Shown: positions 6,067-16,202 of the stretch, one piece after another
Numbering within the stretch: position 1 is the first letter of the stretch
Layout of the letters: each line of letters begins with the position of its first letter
Assembly: GCF_025403375.1 (NCBI RefSeq)
Contig: NZ_JAMPTM010000026.1
Location: forward strand, 1 to 40,399
Length of the DNA stretch: 40,399 bases
Direction: 5' to 3'
DNA from: Frankia gtarii
GTDB lineage: Bacteria; Actinomycetota; Actinomycetes; Frankiales; Frankiaceae
Translations under genes and position numbers: made by a program
Notes under the pieces: model-generated
Databases searched by the model: none
Told to the model about the DNA's origin: nothing
Seen by the model: the letters and a program-made list of their open reading frames with translations, nothing else

Positions 6067-9000
6067 ATGCCGAGTGCGCAAGGTCTTTACGACCCCACCT
6101 TCGAACACGATGCCTGTGGTGTCGGCTTCGTCGTCGACGTGCACGGCCGTCGCAGCCACGAACTGGTCGACCAGGGCCTGACCGTGCTGCGCAACCTCGA
6201 TCACCGAGGCGCGTCGGGCAGCGACCCGGACACCGGCGACGGAGCCGGCATCCTGGTCCAGGTCCCCGATCTGTTCCTGCGCGACGTGGTCGATTTCGCC
6301 CTGCCCGAGCCCGGGCGGTATGCGGTCGGCATCGCCTTCCTGCCGCAGGTCGCGGGGGAGCGCGACGACGCGGTGCGCACGATCAGCCGCATCGTCCGCC
6401 AGGAGGGGCTGCGGGTCCTCGGCTGGCGTGAGGTGCCGACGGTCAGCCACATCGTCGGGCACGCCGCCCGCGAGGTGGAGCCGCGGATGCGTCAGCTCTT
6501 CCTCGCGCCTGCGGGCAGCCTGCCCACCTCGGGGACGCAGGGCGCGGCGATCGCGCGGGGGGCGGCCGAGGGCGGTGCCGACGACGGCTTCGACGCGGGT
6601 GAGCTGGAGCGTCGGGCGTTCTGCGTGCGCAAGCGGATCCGCCGGGAGACCGGCGTCTACCTGGCGTCACTGTCGTCACGGACGCTGGTCTACAAGGGGA
6701 TGCTGACCACCCATCAGCTCTCGGCGTACTTCCCGGACCTCGACGACCCGCGGTTCGCCAGCGCCATCGCGCTCGTGCACAGCCGCTTCTCGACGAACAC
6801 GTTCCCGAGCTGGCCGCTGGCGCACCCCTACCGGTTTGTCGCGCACAACGGCGAGATCAACACCGTCCGCGGCAACCGGAACTGGATGCGGGCCCGCGAG
6901 GCGCTGCTGGCCAGCGACCTCATCCCCGGCGACCTGGCTCGGTTGTTCCCCATCTGCGCGGACGGCGCGAGCGACTCGGCGAGCTTCGACGAGGTGCTGG
7001 AGCTGCTGCACCTGGGCGGGCGCAGCCTGCCGCACTCGGTGCTGATGATGATCCCCGAGGCGTGGGAGAACCACGCCGAGATGGACCCGGCGCTGCGGGC
7101 CTTCTACGAGTTCCACTCCGCTCTGATGGAGCCCTGGGACGGCCCGGCGTCGATCGCGTTCACCGACGGCACGGTCATCGGCGCGGTGCTGGACCGCAAC
7201 GGCCTGCGCCCGTCGCGGTACTGGGTGACCGACGACGGGCTGGTCGTGATGGCCTCCGAGGTCGGCGTGCTCGACATCCCGCCGCACAAGGTCGTCCAGA
7301 AGGGGCGGTTGCAGCCGGGCCGGATGTTCCTCGTCGACACCGCGCAGCAGCGCATCGTCAGCGACGATGAGATCAAGTCGGAGCTGTCGAGCGCCGCCCC
7401 CTACGCCGAGTGGCTGCATGCCGGGCTGATCTCGCTGGACGACCTGCCCGACCGCGAGCAGATGATCTACGGCCACTCCTCCGTGCTGCGCCGCCAGCAG
7501 GTGTTCGGCTACACCGAGGAGGAACTACGCGTTCTGGTCGCGCCGATGGCGCGGGCCGGCGCCGAGCCGATCGGCTCGATGGGTACCGACACGCCCGTCG
7601 CCGTGCTTTCCAGCCGCCCCCGGCTGCTGTTCGACTACTTCACCCAGTTGTTCGCGCAGGTCACCAACCCGCCGCTGGACGCGATCCGGGAGGAGCTGGT
7701 CACCAGCCTCGGGCGCACCCTGGGCCCGGAGGGAAACCTGCTCGCGCCGTCGCCGGCGTCGTGCCGGATGGTGCACCTGCCCTACCCGGTGATCTCCAGC
7801 GGCCAGCTCTCGAAGATCATCGGCATCAACGACGACGGGGACATGCCCGGTTTCGCCTCGGTGACGGTGCGCGGCCTCTACGACGTCGACGGCGGCGGTG
7901 AGGCGCTCGCGGCCCGCCTCACCGAGATCTGCGCCGGGGTCAGCGAGGCCATCGCCGACGGGGCGCGCGTCGTCGTGCTCTCCGACCGCGACTCCGACGA
8001 GCGCAAGGCGCCGATCCCGTCGCTGCTGCTCACCGCGGCCGTGCACCATCACCTGATCCGGGAGCGGACCCGGACGAAGGTCGGCCTCATCGTCGAGTGC
8101 GGCGACGCCCGTGAGGTCCACCACATCGCCCTGCTCACCGGCTACGGCGCCGCGGCGGTCAACCCGTACCTGGCGTTCGAGTCGATCGACGCGCTCATCG
8201 CCGAGGGCGAGATCGTCGGCGTGTCCCGGGAGCAGGCCGAAAAGAACCTGATCAAGGCGCTGGGCAAGGGCGTGCTGAAGGTGATGTCCAAGATGGGCAT
8301 CTCCACCGTGGCCAGCTACACCGGTGCGCAGGTCTTCGAGGCGATCGGGCTGTCCCAGGAGCTGGTCGACGCCTACTTCGTCGGCACCCCGTCGCGCCTC
8401 GACGGCGTCGGCCTCGGCGTGATCGCCGACGAGGTCGCCGCGCGGCACCGCCGCGCGCACCCGCGGGTCCCCTCCGAGCTGGCGCACCGCGGGCTGGAGA
8501 TCGGCGGTGAGTACCAGTGGCGGCGCGAGGGCGAGATCCACCTGTTCAACCCGGAGACCGTCTTCCTGCTCCAGCACGCCACCCGCACCCGCCGGTACGA
8601 GGTCTTCCAGGAGTACACCGGCAAGGTCGACGGTCTGTCCAGGGAGAACTCGACCCTGCGCGGGCTGTTCGAGCTGCGCACCGGGGTGCGCCCGCCGGTG
8701 CCGATCGACGAGGTCGAACCGGTCTCGGAGATCGTCAAGCGGTTCGCGACCGGCGCCATGTCCTATGGGTCGATCAGCGCCGAGGCCCACGAGACGCTGG
8801 CCATCGCCATGAACCGGCTCGGCGGCAAGTCGAACACCGGCGAGGGCGGCGAGGACGCCGAGCGCTTCGTCCCCGACGCCAACGGCGACCTGCGCCGCTC
8901 GGCGGTCAAGCAGGTCGCCAGCGGCCGGTTCGGCGTGACCAGCGAGTACCTGGCCAACGCCGACGACATCCAGATCAAGATGGCGCAGGGGGCGAAGCCC

Positions 9001-10650
9001 GGCGAGGGCGGCCAGCTACCGGCTCACAAGGTCTATCCGTGGATCGCCAGGACCCGGCACTCGACGCCGGGCGTCGGGCTCATCTCCCCGCCGCCGCACC
9101 ACGACATCTACTCGATCGAGGACCTCGCCCAGCTCATCCACGACCTGAAGAACGCCAACCCGAAGGCGCGGGTGCACGTCAAACTGGTCGCCGAGGTCGG
9201 CGTCGGCACTGTCGCCGCCGGCGTCTCCAAGGCACACGCCGACGTGGTGCTGATCTCCGGGCACGACGGTGGCACCGGCGCGTCCCCGCTGACCTCGCTC
9301 AAGCACGCCGGCGCCCCCTGGGAGCTGGGCCTGGCCGAGACCCAGCAGACGCTGCTGCTCAACGGGCTGCGCGACCGGATCGTCGTGCAGGTCGACGGCC
9401 AGCTCAAGACCGGCCGTGACGTCATCGTCGGCGCGCTGCTCGGCGCCGAGGAGTTCGGTTTCGCCACCGCACCGCTGGTCGTCGCCGGCTGCGTGATGAT
9501 GCGCGTCTGCCACCTCGACACCTGCCCCGTCGGCGTGGCCACCCAGAATCCGGCGCTGCGGGAACGGTTCACCGGCAAGCCGGAGTTCGTCGAGGCGTTC
9601 TTCACCTTCATCGCCGAGGAGGTCCGCGCCTACCTCGCGGCACTGGGCTTCCGCACGCTGAAGGAGGCCGTCGGCCGGGTCGACCTGCTCGACGCCCGCG
9701 CGGCGGTCGAGCACTGGAAGGCCTCCGGGCTCGACATCACCCCGCTGCTGCACAGCCCCGAGCGGCCGTTCGGCGGCTCGCTGAACTGCACCTCCAGCCA
9801 GGACCACGGGCTGGACAAGGCGCTGGACAACTCGCTGATCCAGCTCTGCGAGGGCGCGCTCGACGACGGCCGGCCGGTGTGGCTGGAGATGCCGATCCGC
9901 AACGTCAACCGTACCGTCGGCACCATGCTCGGCTACGAGGTGACGAAGCGGTACGGCGCGGCCGGGCTGCCCGACGACACGATCCAGCTGCGCTTCACCG
10001 GGTCCGCCGGGCAGAGCTTCGGCGCCTTCGCCCCCCGGGGCATGACGCTGACCCTCGAAGGCGACGTGAACGACTACACCGGCAAGGGTCTGTCCGGTGG
10101 CAAGATCTTCGTGTTCCCGCCGAAGGAGTCGCCGCTGCGCGCCGAGGACAACATCGTCGCCGGCAACGTCCTGCTCTACGGGGCGACGGCGGGCGAGGCG
10201 TTCTTCCGCGGGATCGTCGGCGAGCGGTTCTGCGTGCGTAACTCCGGGGCGACCGCGGTCGTCGAGGGCGTCGGCGACCACGGCTGCGAGTACATGACCG
10301 GCGGCACGGTGCTGGTCCTCGGCGCGATCGGGCGTAACTTCGCCGCGGGCATGAGCGGCGGCGTGGCGTACCTCTACAACCCGGTCAAGGCCCGGATCAA
10401 CACCGAGATGGTCGACGTCGAGGACCTGGACCCCGCCGACGAGGCGGTCGTGCGCGACCTGCTCGTCCGGCACCGCCGGGAAACCGGCTCGACGGTGGCC
10501 GCGCGCCTGCACGCCGACTGGGAGAACGTGCGCGGTGCGTTCTGCAAGGTCATGCCGCGCGACTACAAGCGGGTGCTCACCGCGATCCGCCAGGCCGAAG
10601 AGCAGGGCCTCGTCGCCGAAGACGTGATCATGGCGGCGAGTCGTGTCTGA
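6067..10650 (+). CDS. gltB: Glutamate synthase, large subunit
   Basis: Makes two glutamates from glutamine and 2-oxoglutarate, with electrons passed from GltD; central ammonia assimilation. 1527 residues, full length. Order: class II glutamine amidotransferase domain with nucleophile Cys17 in EHDACGVGF, exposed by removal of a short propeptide; central domain; FMN/2-oxoglutarate (βα)8 domain with [13 protein letters not shown] and [12 protein letters not shown]; the 3Fe-4S cysteines Cys1142, Cys1148 and Cys1153 (C-x5-C-x4-C); and the C-terminal GXGXG β-helix with repeated Gly motifs. AGGA nine bases before the ATG and the position of Cys17 support the start. gltD follows after 104 bp that contain a long palindrome. 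Confidence 0.97.
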   Translation: MPSAQGLYDPTFEHDACGVGFVVDVHGRRSHELVDQGLTVLRNLDHRGASGSDPDTGDGAGILVQVPDLFLRDVVDFALPEPGRYAVGIAFLPQVAGERDDAVRTISRIVRQEGLRVLGWREVPTVSHIVGHAAREVEPRMRQLFLAPAGSLPTSGTQGAAIARGAAEGGADDGFDAGELERRAFCVRKRIRRETGVYLASLSSRTLVYKGMLTTHQLSAYFPDLDDPRFASAIALVHSRFSTNTFPSWPLAHPYRFVAHNGEINTVRGNRNWMRAREALLASDLIPGDLARLFPICADGASDSASFDEVLELLHLGGRSLPHSVLMMIPEAWENHAEMDPALRAFYEFHSALMEPWDGPASIAFTDGTVIGAVLDRNGLRPSRYWVTDDGLVVMASEVGVLDIPPHKVVQKGRLQPGRMFLVDTAQQRIVSDDEIKSELSSAAPYAEWLHAGLISLDDLPDREQMIYGHSSVLRRQQVFGYTEEELRVLVAPMARAGAEPIGSMGTDTPVAVLSSRPRLLFDYFTQLFAQVTNPPLDAIREELVTSLGRTLGPEGNLLAPSPASCRMVHLPYPVISSGQLSKIIGINDDGDMPGFASVTVRGLYDVDGGGEALAARLTEICAGVSEAIADGARVVVLSDRDSDERKAPIPSLLLTAAVHHHLIRERTRTKVGLIVECGDAREVHHIALLTGYGAAAVNPYLAFESIDALIAEGEIVGVSREQAEKNLIKALGKGVLKVMSKMGISTVASYTGAQVFEAIGLSQELVDAYFVGTPSRLDGVGLGVIADEVAARHRRAHPRVPSELAHRGLEIGGEYQWRREGEIHLFNPETVFLLQHATRTRRYEVFQEYTGKVDGLSRENSTLRGLFELRTGVRPPVPIDEVEPVSEIVKRFATGAMSYGSISAEAHETLAIAMNRLGGKSNTGEGGEDAERFVPDANGDLRRSAVKQVASGRFGVTSEYLANADDIQIKMAQGAKPGEGGQLPAHKVYPWIARTRHSTPGVGLISPPPHHDIYSIEDLAQLIHDLKNANPKARVHVKLVAEVGVGTVAAGVSKAHADVVLISGHDGGTGASPLTSLKHAGAPWELGLAETQQTLLLNGLRDRIVVQVDGQLKTGRDVIVGALLGAEEFGFATAPLVVAGCVMMRVCHLDTCPVGVATQNPALRERFTGKPEFVEAFFTFIAEEVRAYLAALGFRTLKEAVGRVDLLDARAAVEHWKASGLDITPLLHSPERPFGGSLNCTSSQDHGLDKALDNSLIQLCEGALDDGRPVWLEMPIRNVNRTVGTMLGYEVTKRYGAAGLPDDTIQLRFTGSAGQSFGAFAPRGMTLTLEGDVNDYTGKGLSGGKIFVFPPKESPLRAEDNIVAGNVLLYGATAGEAFFRGIVGERFCVRNSGATAVVEGVGDHGCEYMTGGTVLVLGAIGRNFAAGMSGGVAYLYNPVKARINTEMVDVEDLDPADEAVVRDLLVRHRRETGSTVAARLHADWENVRGAFCKVMPRDYKRVLTAIRQAEEQGLVAEDVIMAASRV

Positions 10651-10667
10651 CCGGCGCGTCGCGCGCG

Positions 10668-10691
10668 GCCGCTGGCCGGCCGGCCAGCGGC
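10668..10691. repeat. 24-bp perfect palindrome between gltB and gltD
   Basis: The core CCGCTGGCCGG / CCGGCCAGCGG (10669-10690) is extended by one more pair on each side, forming an uninterrupted palindrome. In RNA it would form a strong hairpin inside the gltBD transcript, useful for differential decay or partial termination. It is followed by a CTGATCGC direct repeat. Confidence 0.7.
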
Positions 10692-10754
10692 TGATCGCTC
10701 AGAAGCTGATCGCACAGCGGGCCGGGCGGCCCGGACGGATCCGACAGGAGTGTC

Positions 10755-12197
10755 ATGGCTGACCCGACAGGCTTCCTCAAGCACCGCCGGGAGCTGCCGA
10801 AGCGCCGGCCGGTCGATCTCCGCCTCCAGGACTGGCAGGAGGTCTACCAGTCCTTCCCCGAGGAGCATCTGCGCGAGCAGGCCGGCCGGTGCATGGACTG
10901 CGGCATCCCGTTCTGCCACAACGGCTGTCCGCTGGGCAACCTCATCCCCGAGTGGAACGACCTGTCCCGGCGCGGGGACTGGACCGACGCGATCGAGCGG
11001 CTGCACGCGACGAACAACTTCCCGGAGTTCACCGGCCGGCTGTGCCCCGCGCCCTGCGAGGCGGCCTGCGTGCTGGGCATCGGGGACGACCCGGTGACCA
11101 TCAAGCAGGTCGAGGTCAGCATCATCGACCGCGCCTGGGCGGACGGCACCGTCGTCCCGGTGCCGCCGAGCGTGCGCACCGGCCGGCGGGTCGCGGTCGT
11201 CGGGTCCGGGCCGGCCGGGCTCGCCGCCGCCCAGCAGCTCACCCGCGCCGGGCACGACGTCGCCGTGTACGAGCGGGCGGACCGGGCCGGCGGACTGCTG
11301 CGCTACGGCATTCCCGAGTTCAAGATGGAGAAGAGGGTCGTCGACCAGCGGCTCGCCCAGATGGAGGCCGAAGGCACCTCGTTCGTCACCTCCTGCAATG
11401 TCGGGGTCGACATCACCGCTGACGAGCTGCGGTCCTCCTACGACGCGGTCGTCCTCGCGGGCGGCTCGACAGTCGGCCGTGACCTGCCGGTCCCCGGCCG
11501 GGAGTTCGGCGGCATCCATCTGGCCATGGAGTTCCTCGTCCCGGCGAACCGGGTTGCCCAGGGTGACCTGGAGACCTCGCCGATCTCAGCGCGGGGCAAG
11601 CGGGTCGTCATCATCGGCGGTGGCGACACCGGCGCGGACTGCCTGGGCACCTCGCATCGGCAGGGCGCGGCGTCGGTGCACCAGCTCGAGATCATGCCGC
11701 GCCCGCCGGAGCTGCGGGCGCCGGCCAACCCGTGGCCGTCGTACCCGATCGTCTACCGGGTCTCCAGCGCGCACGAGGAGGGCGGCGAGCGGGTGTTCGC
11801 CGTCTCCACCGAGCGGTTCCTCGGCGACGACGAGGGCAACGTGCGGGCGCTGCGCATGCACGAGGTCCGTTTCGCCGACGGGAAGTTCGTCAAGGTCGAG
11901 GGCACCGACGTCGAGCTGCCCTGCGAGCTGGTGCTGCTGGCCATGGGCTTCACCGGCCCGCAGCGGCCCGGCCTGCTCGCCGATCTCGGCGTCGAGCTCG
12001 ACGCCCGGGGCAACGTCGCCCGCGATGCCGGCTGGTCGTCGTCGGTGCCCGGCGTGTTCGTCGCCGGGGACATGGGCCGCGGCCAGTCGTTGATCGTCTG
12101 GGCGATCGCGGAGGGGCGTGCGGCGGCCGCGGCGGTCGACCGCTACCTCATGGGCCGCACCGACCTGCCCGAGCCGATCACCCCGACCCGTCGCTGA
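10755..12197 (+). CDS. gltD: Glutamate synthase, small subunit
   Basis: NADPH-dependent flavoprotein that feeds electrons to GltB. 480 residues. The N-terminal Fe-S region has two cysteine groups, CMDCGIPFCHNGCPLGN and CPAPCEAAC. An FAD-binding GSGPAGLAAA motif follows at about residue 150, and an NADPH-binding GGGDTGADC motif at about 290; the C-terminal GDMGRGQSLIVWAI closes the FAD site. The ATG is preceded by ACAGGAG at a good distance. It pairs with gltB upstream and is followed by a clear GC-rich hairpin, so gltBD forms an operon. Confidence 0.97.
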   Translation: MADPTGFLKHRRELPKRRPVDLRLQDWQEVYQSFPEEHLREQAGRCMDCGIPFCHNGCPLGNLIPEWNDLSRRGDWTDAIERLHATNNFPEFTGRLCPAPCEAACVLGIGDDPVTIKQVEVSIIDRAWADGTVVPVPPSVRTGRRVAVVGSGPAGLAAAQQLTRAGHDVAVYERADRAGGLLRYGIPEFKMEKRVVDQRLAQMEAEGTSFVTSCNVGVDITADELRSSYDAVVLAGGSTVGRDLPVPGREFGGIHLAMEFLVPANRVAQGDLETSPISARGKRVVIIGGGDTGADCLGTSHRQGAASVHQLEIMPRPPELRAPANPWPSYPIVYRVSSAHEEGGERVFAVSTERFLGDDEGNVRALRMHEVRFADGKFVKVEGTDVELPCELVLLAMGFTGPQRPGLLADLGVELDARGNVARDAGWSSSVPGVFVAGDMGRGQSLIVWAIAEGRAAAAAVDRYLMGRTDLPEPITPTRR

Positions 12198-12203
12198 CGG
12201 TGA

Positions 12204-12228
12204 CGGCCGCCCCTGCGTGGGGCGGCCG
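12204..12228 (+). terminator. gltBD terminator
   Basis: CGGCCGCCCC (12204-12213) pairs with GGGGCGGCCG (12219-12228) around the loop TGCGT: a 10-bp GC-only stem directly after gltD. No U-tract is present. Confidence 0.65.
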
Positions 12229-12366
12229 GTCCCGGCCCATGCCACGGGTGTGGCTGCGTGGGCCGGGTGTTTGCGTTCGGTGACATTTCGCTGTGATGTG
12301 CCTTGCTCCCTGCCGGATCTGTTCCGATTGACCGAGATCTGCGCTGGGGGTCGGCGCTGGTGGCGG

Positions 12367-12372
12367 TACCGT
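12367..12372 (+). promoter_or_regulatory. -10-like hexamer for adk paralogue
   Basis: TACCGT ends 8 nt before the ATG at 12381; there is no ribosome-binding site between, so the mRNA may be leaderless or nearly so. Confidence 0.4.
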
Positions 12373-12380
12373 CCTGTCAT

Positions 12381-12977
12381 ATGAGGCTCGTGCTGCTCGG
12401 CCCCCCGGGCTCCGGCAAGGGAACGCAGGGTGCGCGGATCGGTGCCCGGCATGGCATCCCCGCGATCTCCACCGGGCAGCTGTTCGACCGGCAGATCGCC
12501 GCGGGCACGGAGCTGGGCCGGCGTGCCGAGCGCTACGTCCGTGCCGGCGAGCTCGTCCCCGACGAGATCGTCCTGGACATGGTCGCCGAACGGCTCGCCG
12601 GCGACGTCGACTGCGAGGTCGGTTTCCTGCTCGACGGCTTTCCCCGCACCTACCCGCAGGCGGAGGCGCTGGACCGGATGCTCGCCGCGAGCTGCGGACC
12701 CCTCGACGCGGTCGTCGACCTCGACGTCGACATCGACGAGGTGCTCGACCGCATCCGGCGCCGCGCGCACACCGAGGACCGCGTCGACGACGCCGACGAC
12801 ACCGCACGCCGTCGCCTGAAGGTCTTCGCCGAGGAGACCGCGCCGCTGCGTCGCTACTACGGTCGCAGCGGTCTGCTGCGCACCGTGGACGGCGCGGGCA
12901 CCCCTGACGAGGTGGCGGCCCGCATCGAGCGAGTACTGGCGGACACCGCCCACCCCGAGCTGCCCCTGCTCGGCTGA
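12381..12977 (+). CDS. Adenylate kinase family protein (probable second Adk)
   Basis: Nucleoside monophosphate kinase, ATP + AMP to 2 ADP expected. 198 residues, short-LID type. Visible: P-loop GPPGSGKGT at 7-15 with Lys13; the AMP-site STG at 30-32, followed by Gln rather than the usual Asp/Glu; LDGFPRTYPQA at 84-94; and the LID-region Arg-Val-Asp-Asp at 134-137. Translation is chosen from MRLVLLGPPG, as in typical Adk; the frame is open further upstream but without Adk-like sequence. The housekeeping adk usually sits next to secY in the ribosomal-protein cluster, so this copy is probably a paralogue and AMP specificity is not certain. A TACCGT hexamer lies 8 nt before the start. Confidence 0.85.
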   Translation: MRLVLLGPPGSGKGTQGARIGARHGIPAISTGQLFDRQIAAGTELGRRAERYVRAGELVPDEIVLDMVAERLAGDVDCEVGFLLDGFPRTYPQAEALDRMLAASCGPLDAVVDLDVDIDEVLDRIRRRAHTEDRVDDADDTARRRLKVFAEETAPLRRYYGRSGLLRTVDGAGTPDEVAARIERVLADTAHPELPLLG

Positions 12978-13081
12978 CGGCAGCGCCCGGCCCGTCAGCC
13001 GGCGCCGGAGGGCACCCCGGCGGGGGAGCCCTGAGGAGACGCCGCTCGCCGCCGCCCGCGATGCCGATGCGCCGGGCGCGA

Positions 13082-13087
13082 TATCTT
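13082..13087 (+). promoter_or_regulatory. -10-like hexamer for the PLC-like gene
   Basis: TATCTT ends 7 nt before GTG 13095. This geometry favours GTG 13095 over the TTG at 13086, which overlaps the hexamer. Confidence 0.45.
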
Positions 13088-13094
13088 GACGGCG

Positions 13095-15362
13095 GTGAGC
13101 CAGGGCGCAGATGAACGGAACTCGTCGGCGCGGGCCGAGGGGGCCGCGGGCGTCGCTCCGGCCGTCGCCGGGCCGCGGAACACGGCCCGCCGCCGCGCCG
13201 CGCACGCCGGTCTTGTCGCCCTCGTCGTGGTCTGCTGGCTGCCGCTGGTGGTCATCCTCACCGCGTCGCGGACCGTGCTGCACCCGGCCTTCTACTCCCA
13301 GTCGCTGACCCGGGCGCATGCCTACGACCGCATCTACACCGAGGTTCTGCCCGACCCGGCGGTCGACACCCTGCTCGCCGGGCTGCCGATCGACAGCTCA
13401 CTGGTCACCTCGAACCTGCGGACGGTGCTGCCGCCGGCGACGGTGCAGGAGATGACCGACGAGCAGATCACCCGGATCGTCGACTACCTGCGTGCCCGTA
13501 CCGGCGACGTCGAGCTCGCCGTCGACCTGCGTCCGATCTTCGGCAACATCTCCGGCCTGGCCAATCGCTACATTGCCGGTGAGCTCGGCGCCGGCACCAG
13601 GTACCGGGTCACCTCCGTGCAGGACTTCACCCAGGGCGTGCTGACCGCGCTCGACGACATCGCGGCGGGTCGCCCCCCGGCGTCGCTGCCCACGATCGAG
13701 CTGACCCCGCAGGACACCGACCGGATCCTGCCCCTCGTGCTCGACCGGGTGGACCCGGCGACCCGCGACCGCGTCGGACCCGAGCTGCGGGCGATGCTGC
13801 GCTCCGGCGACGTTGCCGCGGCGCTGGCCCTCATCGGCCCGCAGGTGTTCCAGGGCGACGAGCGGGCCACCGCCCGGCTCCAGACATCGCTGCACGGCTC
13901 CACCCTCGACCTCGGGCTCCGCCTGTCGGACCTGCGCGACTCCCCGGCGATCAGCGCGATCGACCGCCTGCACGACGTCGCCGCCGCCCTGACCTGGGCG
14001 ACCGTTCTGCTCAGCCTGATCATGGCAGGTGCGCTGGCCGCCATTGTCGTACTGGCCGGGCGGCGGGGGGTGTCGCAGGTGCGGGCGGCAGCCGGGGCGG
14101 TGATCGCGGCCGGGCTCGGCGCGGCCGGACTCGGCGTGGTGCTGCGCCTCGCCCTGCCCAATCCGCTGACCTCGCTCGCCGGGCCGCACTCGCCGTTGCC
14201 CCCCGGGGCGAGCGGAGTGCTTGTCGACTTCTCCCGGCAGGCCTACGGAACGGTGGAGAGCGACTACCTGCGGGTCGTGGCCTGGACGCTCGTCGTCGGC
14301 ATCGTCGCAGCCGGACTGTCGCTGCTGGTCGCGGCGTCGGCGCGGTGGAGTCGGACCGGTCGCCGCCGCCGGGTCGCCACCGCGTTCGTCCTGGCCGTGC
14401 CGGTGATGGTGACCGTGACCTGGACCGCCTTCCCCGGCGCCGCCGCCGAGCCCCGCGAGCTGTGCGAGAGCAGCCCGTCGCTGTGCGACCGGCGCTACGA
14501 CCAGGTGACCTATCTCGCGACCCACAACGCGATGGCGAACAGCGAGGACCGGTTCCTCGGCCCGTCCCAGGACCCCACGATCGTCCACCAGCTCGACCTC
14601 GGGGTCCGGACGCTGCTGATCGACGTCCATCACTGGACGCCGCCGGCGCAGGTCGAGGCGTACCTGGCCACCTTGGCGCCGGCGACCCGCGCGGCGCTGG
14701 CGCCGCTGGCCCAGGGCGCCGTCTCGACGCGGCCCGGCGTCTGGCTGTGCCACAACCTGTGCCAGCTCGGCTCGCTCGACTTCGTCGCGGAACTCGGCCG
14801 GGTGCGGGACTGGATGACCCGCAACCCCACCGAGGTGGTGAGTCTGATCATCCAGGATGACGACGTCCCCGCCAGCGAGATCGCGGGCGGGGTGGCGTCG
14901 GCCGGACTCGCGGCGATGGTGGCGACACCGCCGGACGACCCGCACGGGCGCTGGCCGACGCTGCGAACCATGATCGATTCGGGCCGGCGGCTGGTGGTCT
15001 TCACCGAGCGCCAGGACCTGCCGGGCACGTTCCTGCGCAGCTTCTACCGGTACGCCGCCGACACGCCCTTCGACGCGAAGCGGCCCGAGGACCTGCGCGG
15101 CTGCGTGCGCAACCGGGGCGCAGCCGGAGCCGGGCTGCTGCTGATGAACCACTGGCTCACCGACGCCGCGCCCAGCCGGCGGGCCGCGCTGACCTCCAAC
15201 GCCACCGACACCATCGTCGGGCGGGCCGAACGCTGCCGCGCGGAGCAGGGACGGACGCCGACGTTTGTCGCGGTCGACTTTTCCACCATCGGCGCGGCGC
15301 AGCCCGCGGTGGACCGGCTCAACCGTCTTCCCGCTTCACGTGCCACCGCCGCCGGAGGCTGA
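13095..15362 (+). CDS. Multi-pass membrane protein with C-terminal PI-PLC-like domain
   Basis: 755 residues. Order: hydrophilic N-terminus; membrane segment about 38-58; an extracytoplasmic region of about 240 residues with no recognised domain; membrane segments near 303-325, 329-353, 394-415 and 427-449; then a PLC-like TIM-barrel phosphodiesterase domain from about 470 to the end. Candidate catalytic histidines are His477 in YLATHNAM and His512/513 in DVHHW; HNL at 553 may also line the site. Several cysteines (CESSPSLC, LCHNLC, GCVRN) suit an exported domain. Substrate unknown; family members hydrolyse phosphodiesters of inositol phospholipids or similar lipids. GTG at 13095 is preferred because TATCTT lies 7 nt before it. 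The joining of this domain to a polytopic membrane part is unusual. Confidence 0.8.
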   Translation: MSQGADERNSSARAEGAAGVAPAVAGPRNTARRRAAHAGLVALVVVCWLPLVVILTASRTVLHPAFYSQSLTRAHAYDRIYTEVLPDPAVDTLLAGLPIDSSLVTSNLRTVLPPATVQEMTDEQITRIVDYLRARTGDVELAVDLRPIFGNISGLANRYIAGELGAGTRYRVTSVQDFTQGVLTALDDIAAGRPPASLPTIELTPQDTDRILPLVLDRVDPATRDRVGPELRAMLRSGDVAAALALIGPQVFQGDERATARLQTSLHGSTLDLGLRLSDLRDSPAISAIDRLHDVAAALTWATVLLSLIMAGALAAIVVLAGRRGVSQVRAAAGAVIAAGLGAAGLGVVLRLALPNPLTSLAGPHSPLPPGASGVLVDFSRQAYGTVESDYLRVVAWTLVVGIVAAGLSLLVAASARWSRTGRRRRVATAFVLAVPVMVTVTWTAFPGAAAEPRELCESSPSLCDRRYDQVTYLATHNAMANSEDRFLGPSQDPTIVHQLDLGVRTLLIDVHHWTPPAQVEAYLATLAPATRAALAPLAQGAVSTRPGVWLCHNLCQLGSLDFVAELGRVRDWMTRNPTEVVSLIIQDDDVPASEIAGGVASAGLAAMVATPPDDPHGRWPTLRTMIDSGRRLVVFTERQDLPGTFLRSFYRYAADTPFDAKRPEDLRGCVRNRGAAGAGLLLMNHWLTDAAPSRRAALTSNATDTIVGRAERCRAEQGRTPTFVAVDFSTIGAAQPAVDRLNRLPASRATAAGG

Positions 15363-15385
15363 TGCGGCGCAGGCCCGACGCGGCC

Positions 15386-15436
15386 GGGGCTGGCGCGGGC
15401 GGGGGGCTGGCGCGGGCGGGGGGCTGGCGCGGGCGG
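15386..15436 (+). repeat. 17-bp tandem repeat, three copies
   Basis: Three consecutive perfect copies of GGGGCTGGCGCGGGCGG, followed by GGCGGTGGTGGTGGTGGG. It lies in the 169-bp gap between the PLC-like gene and the terB-like gene and is not needed by either reading frame. Confidence 0.85.
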
Positions 15437-15531
15437 GGCGGTGGTGGTGGTGGGAGCATGAGCCGGCCATCGTGCGTTGCAACTCGCGAGATGATGGTCC
15501 GTCCGACTCATACCCGCGCAAGGGAGCTCAG

Positions 15532-15987
15532 GTGCCCATCTGGAACCAGCTGCGGCAGTCCGCCCAGACGATGCAGGGCCAGCTGGCCGCGAAGAAGAAC
15601 GACCTGAAAAGCGGTGCCTTCCGCGACGCCAGCATGGCGATCTGCGCACTGGTGGCGGCGGCGGATGGGACGATCGACCCGGCGGAGCGCCAGCGGGTCG
15701 CGTCGTTGATCATCTCCAATGACGTGCTCAACAACTTCCCGGCCGACGATCTCCAGCGTCGCTTCAACGACTACGTCGGCAAGCTGCAGGCGGACTTCGA
15801 GTTCGGCAAGGTGTCAGTCCTGCAGGACATCGGCAAGACGAAGAAGAAGCCGGCCGAGGCGCGCGCCGTCATCCAGATCGGGATCGTCATCGGCGGGGCC
15901 GACGGCACGTTCGACAAGAGCGAGCAGGCCGTCGTGCGCGAGGCCTGCTTCGCCGTCGGCATCAGCCCCGAGGAGTTCGATCTGTAG
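15532..15987 (+). CDS. TerB-like (tellurite-resistance family) protein
   Basis: 151 residues, cytoplasmic, all-helical TerB-fold protein. Residues about 35-60 (MAICALVAAADGTIDPAERQ) and 115-140 (GIVIGGADGTFDKSEQAVV) show the paired Ala-Asp-Gly acidic turns typical of the family, likely metal-binding. GTG at 15532 has an AGGGAG ribosome-binding site five to six bases upstream; the long open frame upstream is low-complexity and rejected. There is no neighbouring terC/D/E gene, so a role in tellurite resistance should not be assumed; the family is widespread in stress-linked contexts. A GC hairpin follows. Confidence 0.88.
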   Translation: MPIWNQLRQSAQTMQGQLAAKKNDLKSGAFRDASMAICALVAAADGTIDPAERQRVASLIISNDVLNNFPADDLQRRFNDYVGKLQADFEFGKVSVLQDIGKTKKKPAEARAVIQIGIVIGGADGTFDKSEQAVVREACFAVGISPEEFDL

Positions 15988-15999
15988 ATTCGCCTCGGA

Positions 16000-16017
16000 G
16001 CGCGGCGCTCGCCGCGC
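16000..16017 (+). terminator. Hairpin after the TerB-like gene
   Basis: GCGCGGC (16000-16006) pairs with GCCGCGC (16011-16017) around a 4-nt loop, 13 nt after the stop codon. Confidence 0.45.
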
Positions 16018-16202
16018 ACCTGCCTCGTCACACTGCCGCCCATCTTCGCCGCCGGAGTCGGATGCTCGGGCACATCACCCGGGTGCGCCGTCGCGCAGGT
16101 GCAGGTGGCTTGTCCGGGGAACCGGCCGGTAGGCCGGCGCGGACTGTGCCGCCCACGCCGGCTCGGCGCATCCGGTGCGACGGTGTGTGCCGAGGAGGAT
16201 GC

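Noticed and set aside
15386-15436. CRISPR array
   Set aside because: Units of 17 bp are directly adjacent with no spacers; it is a simple tandem repeat. No cas gene is in the window.
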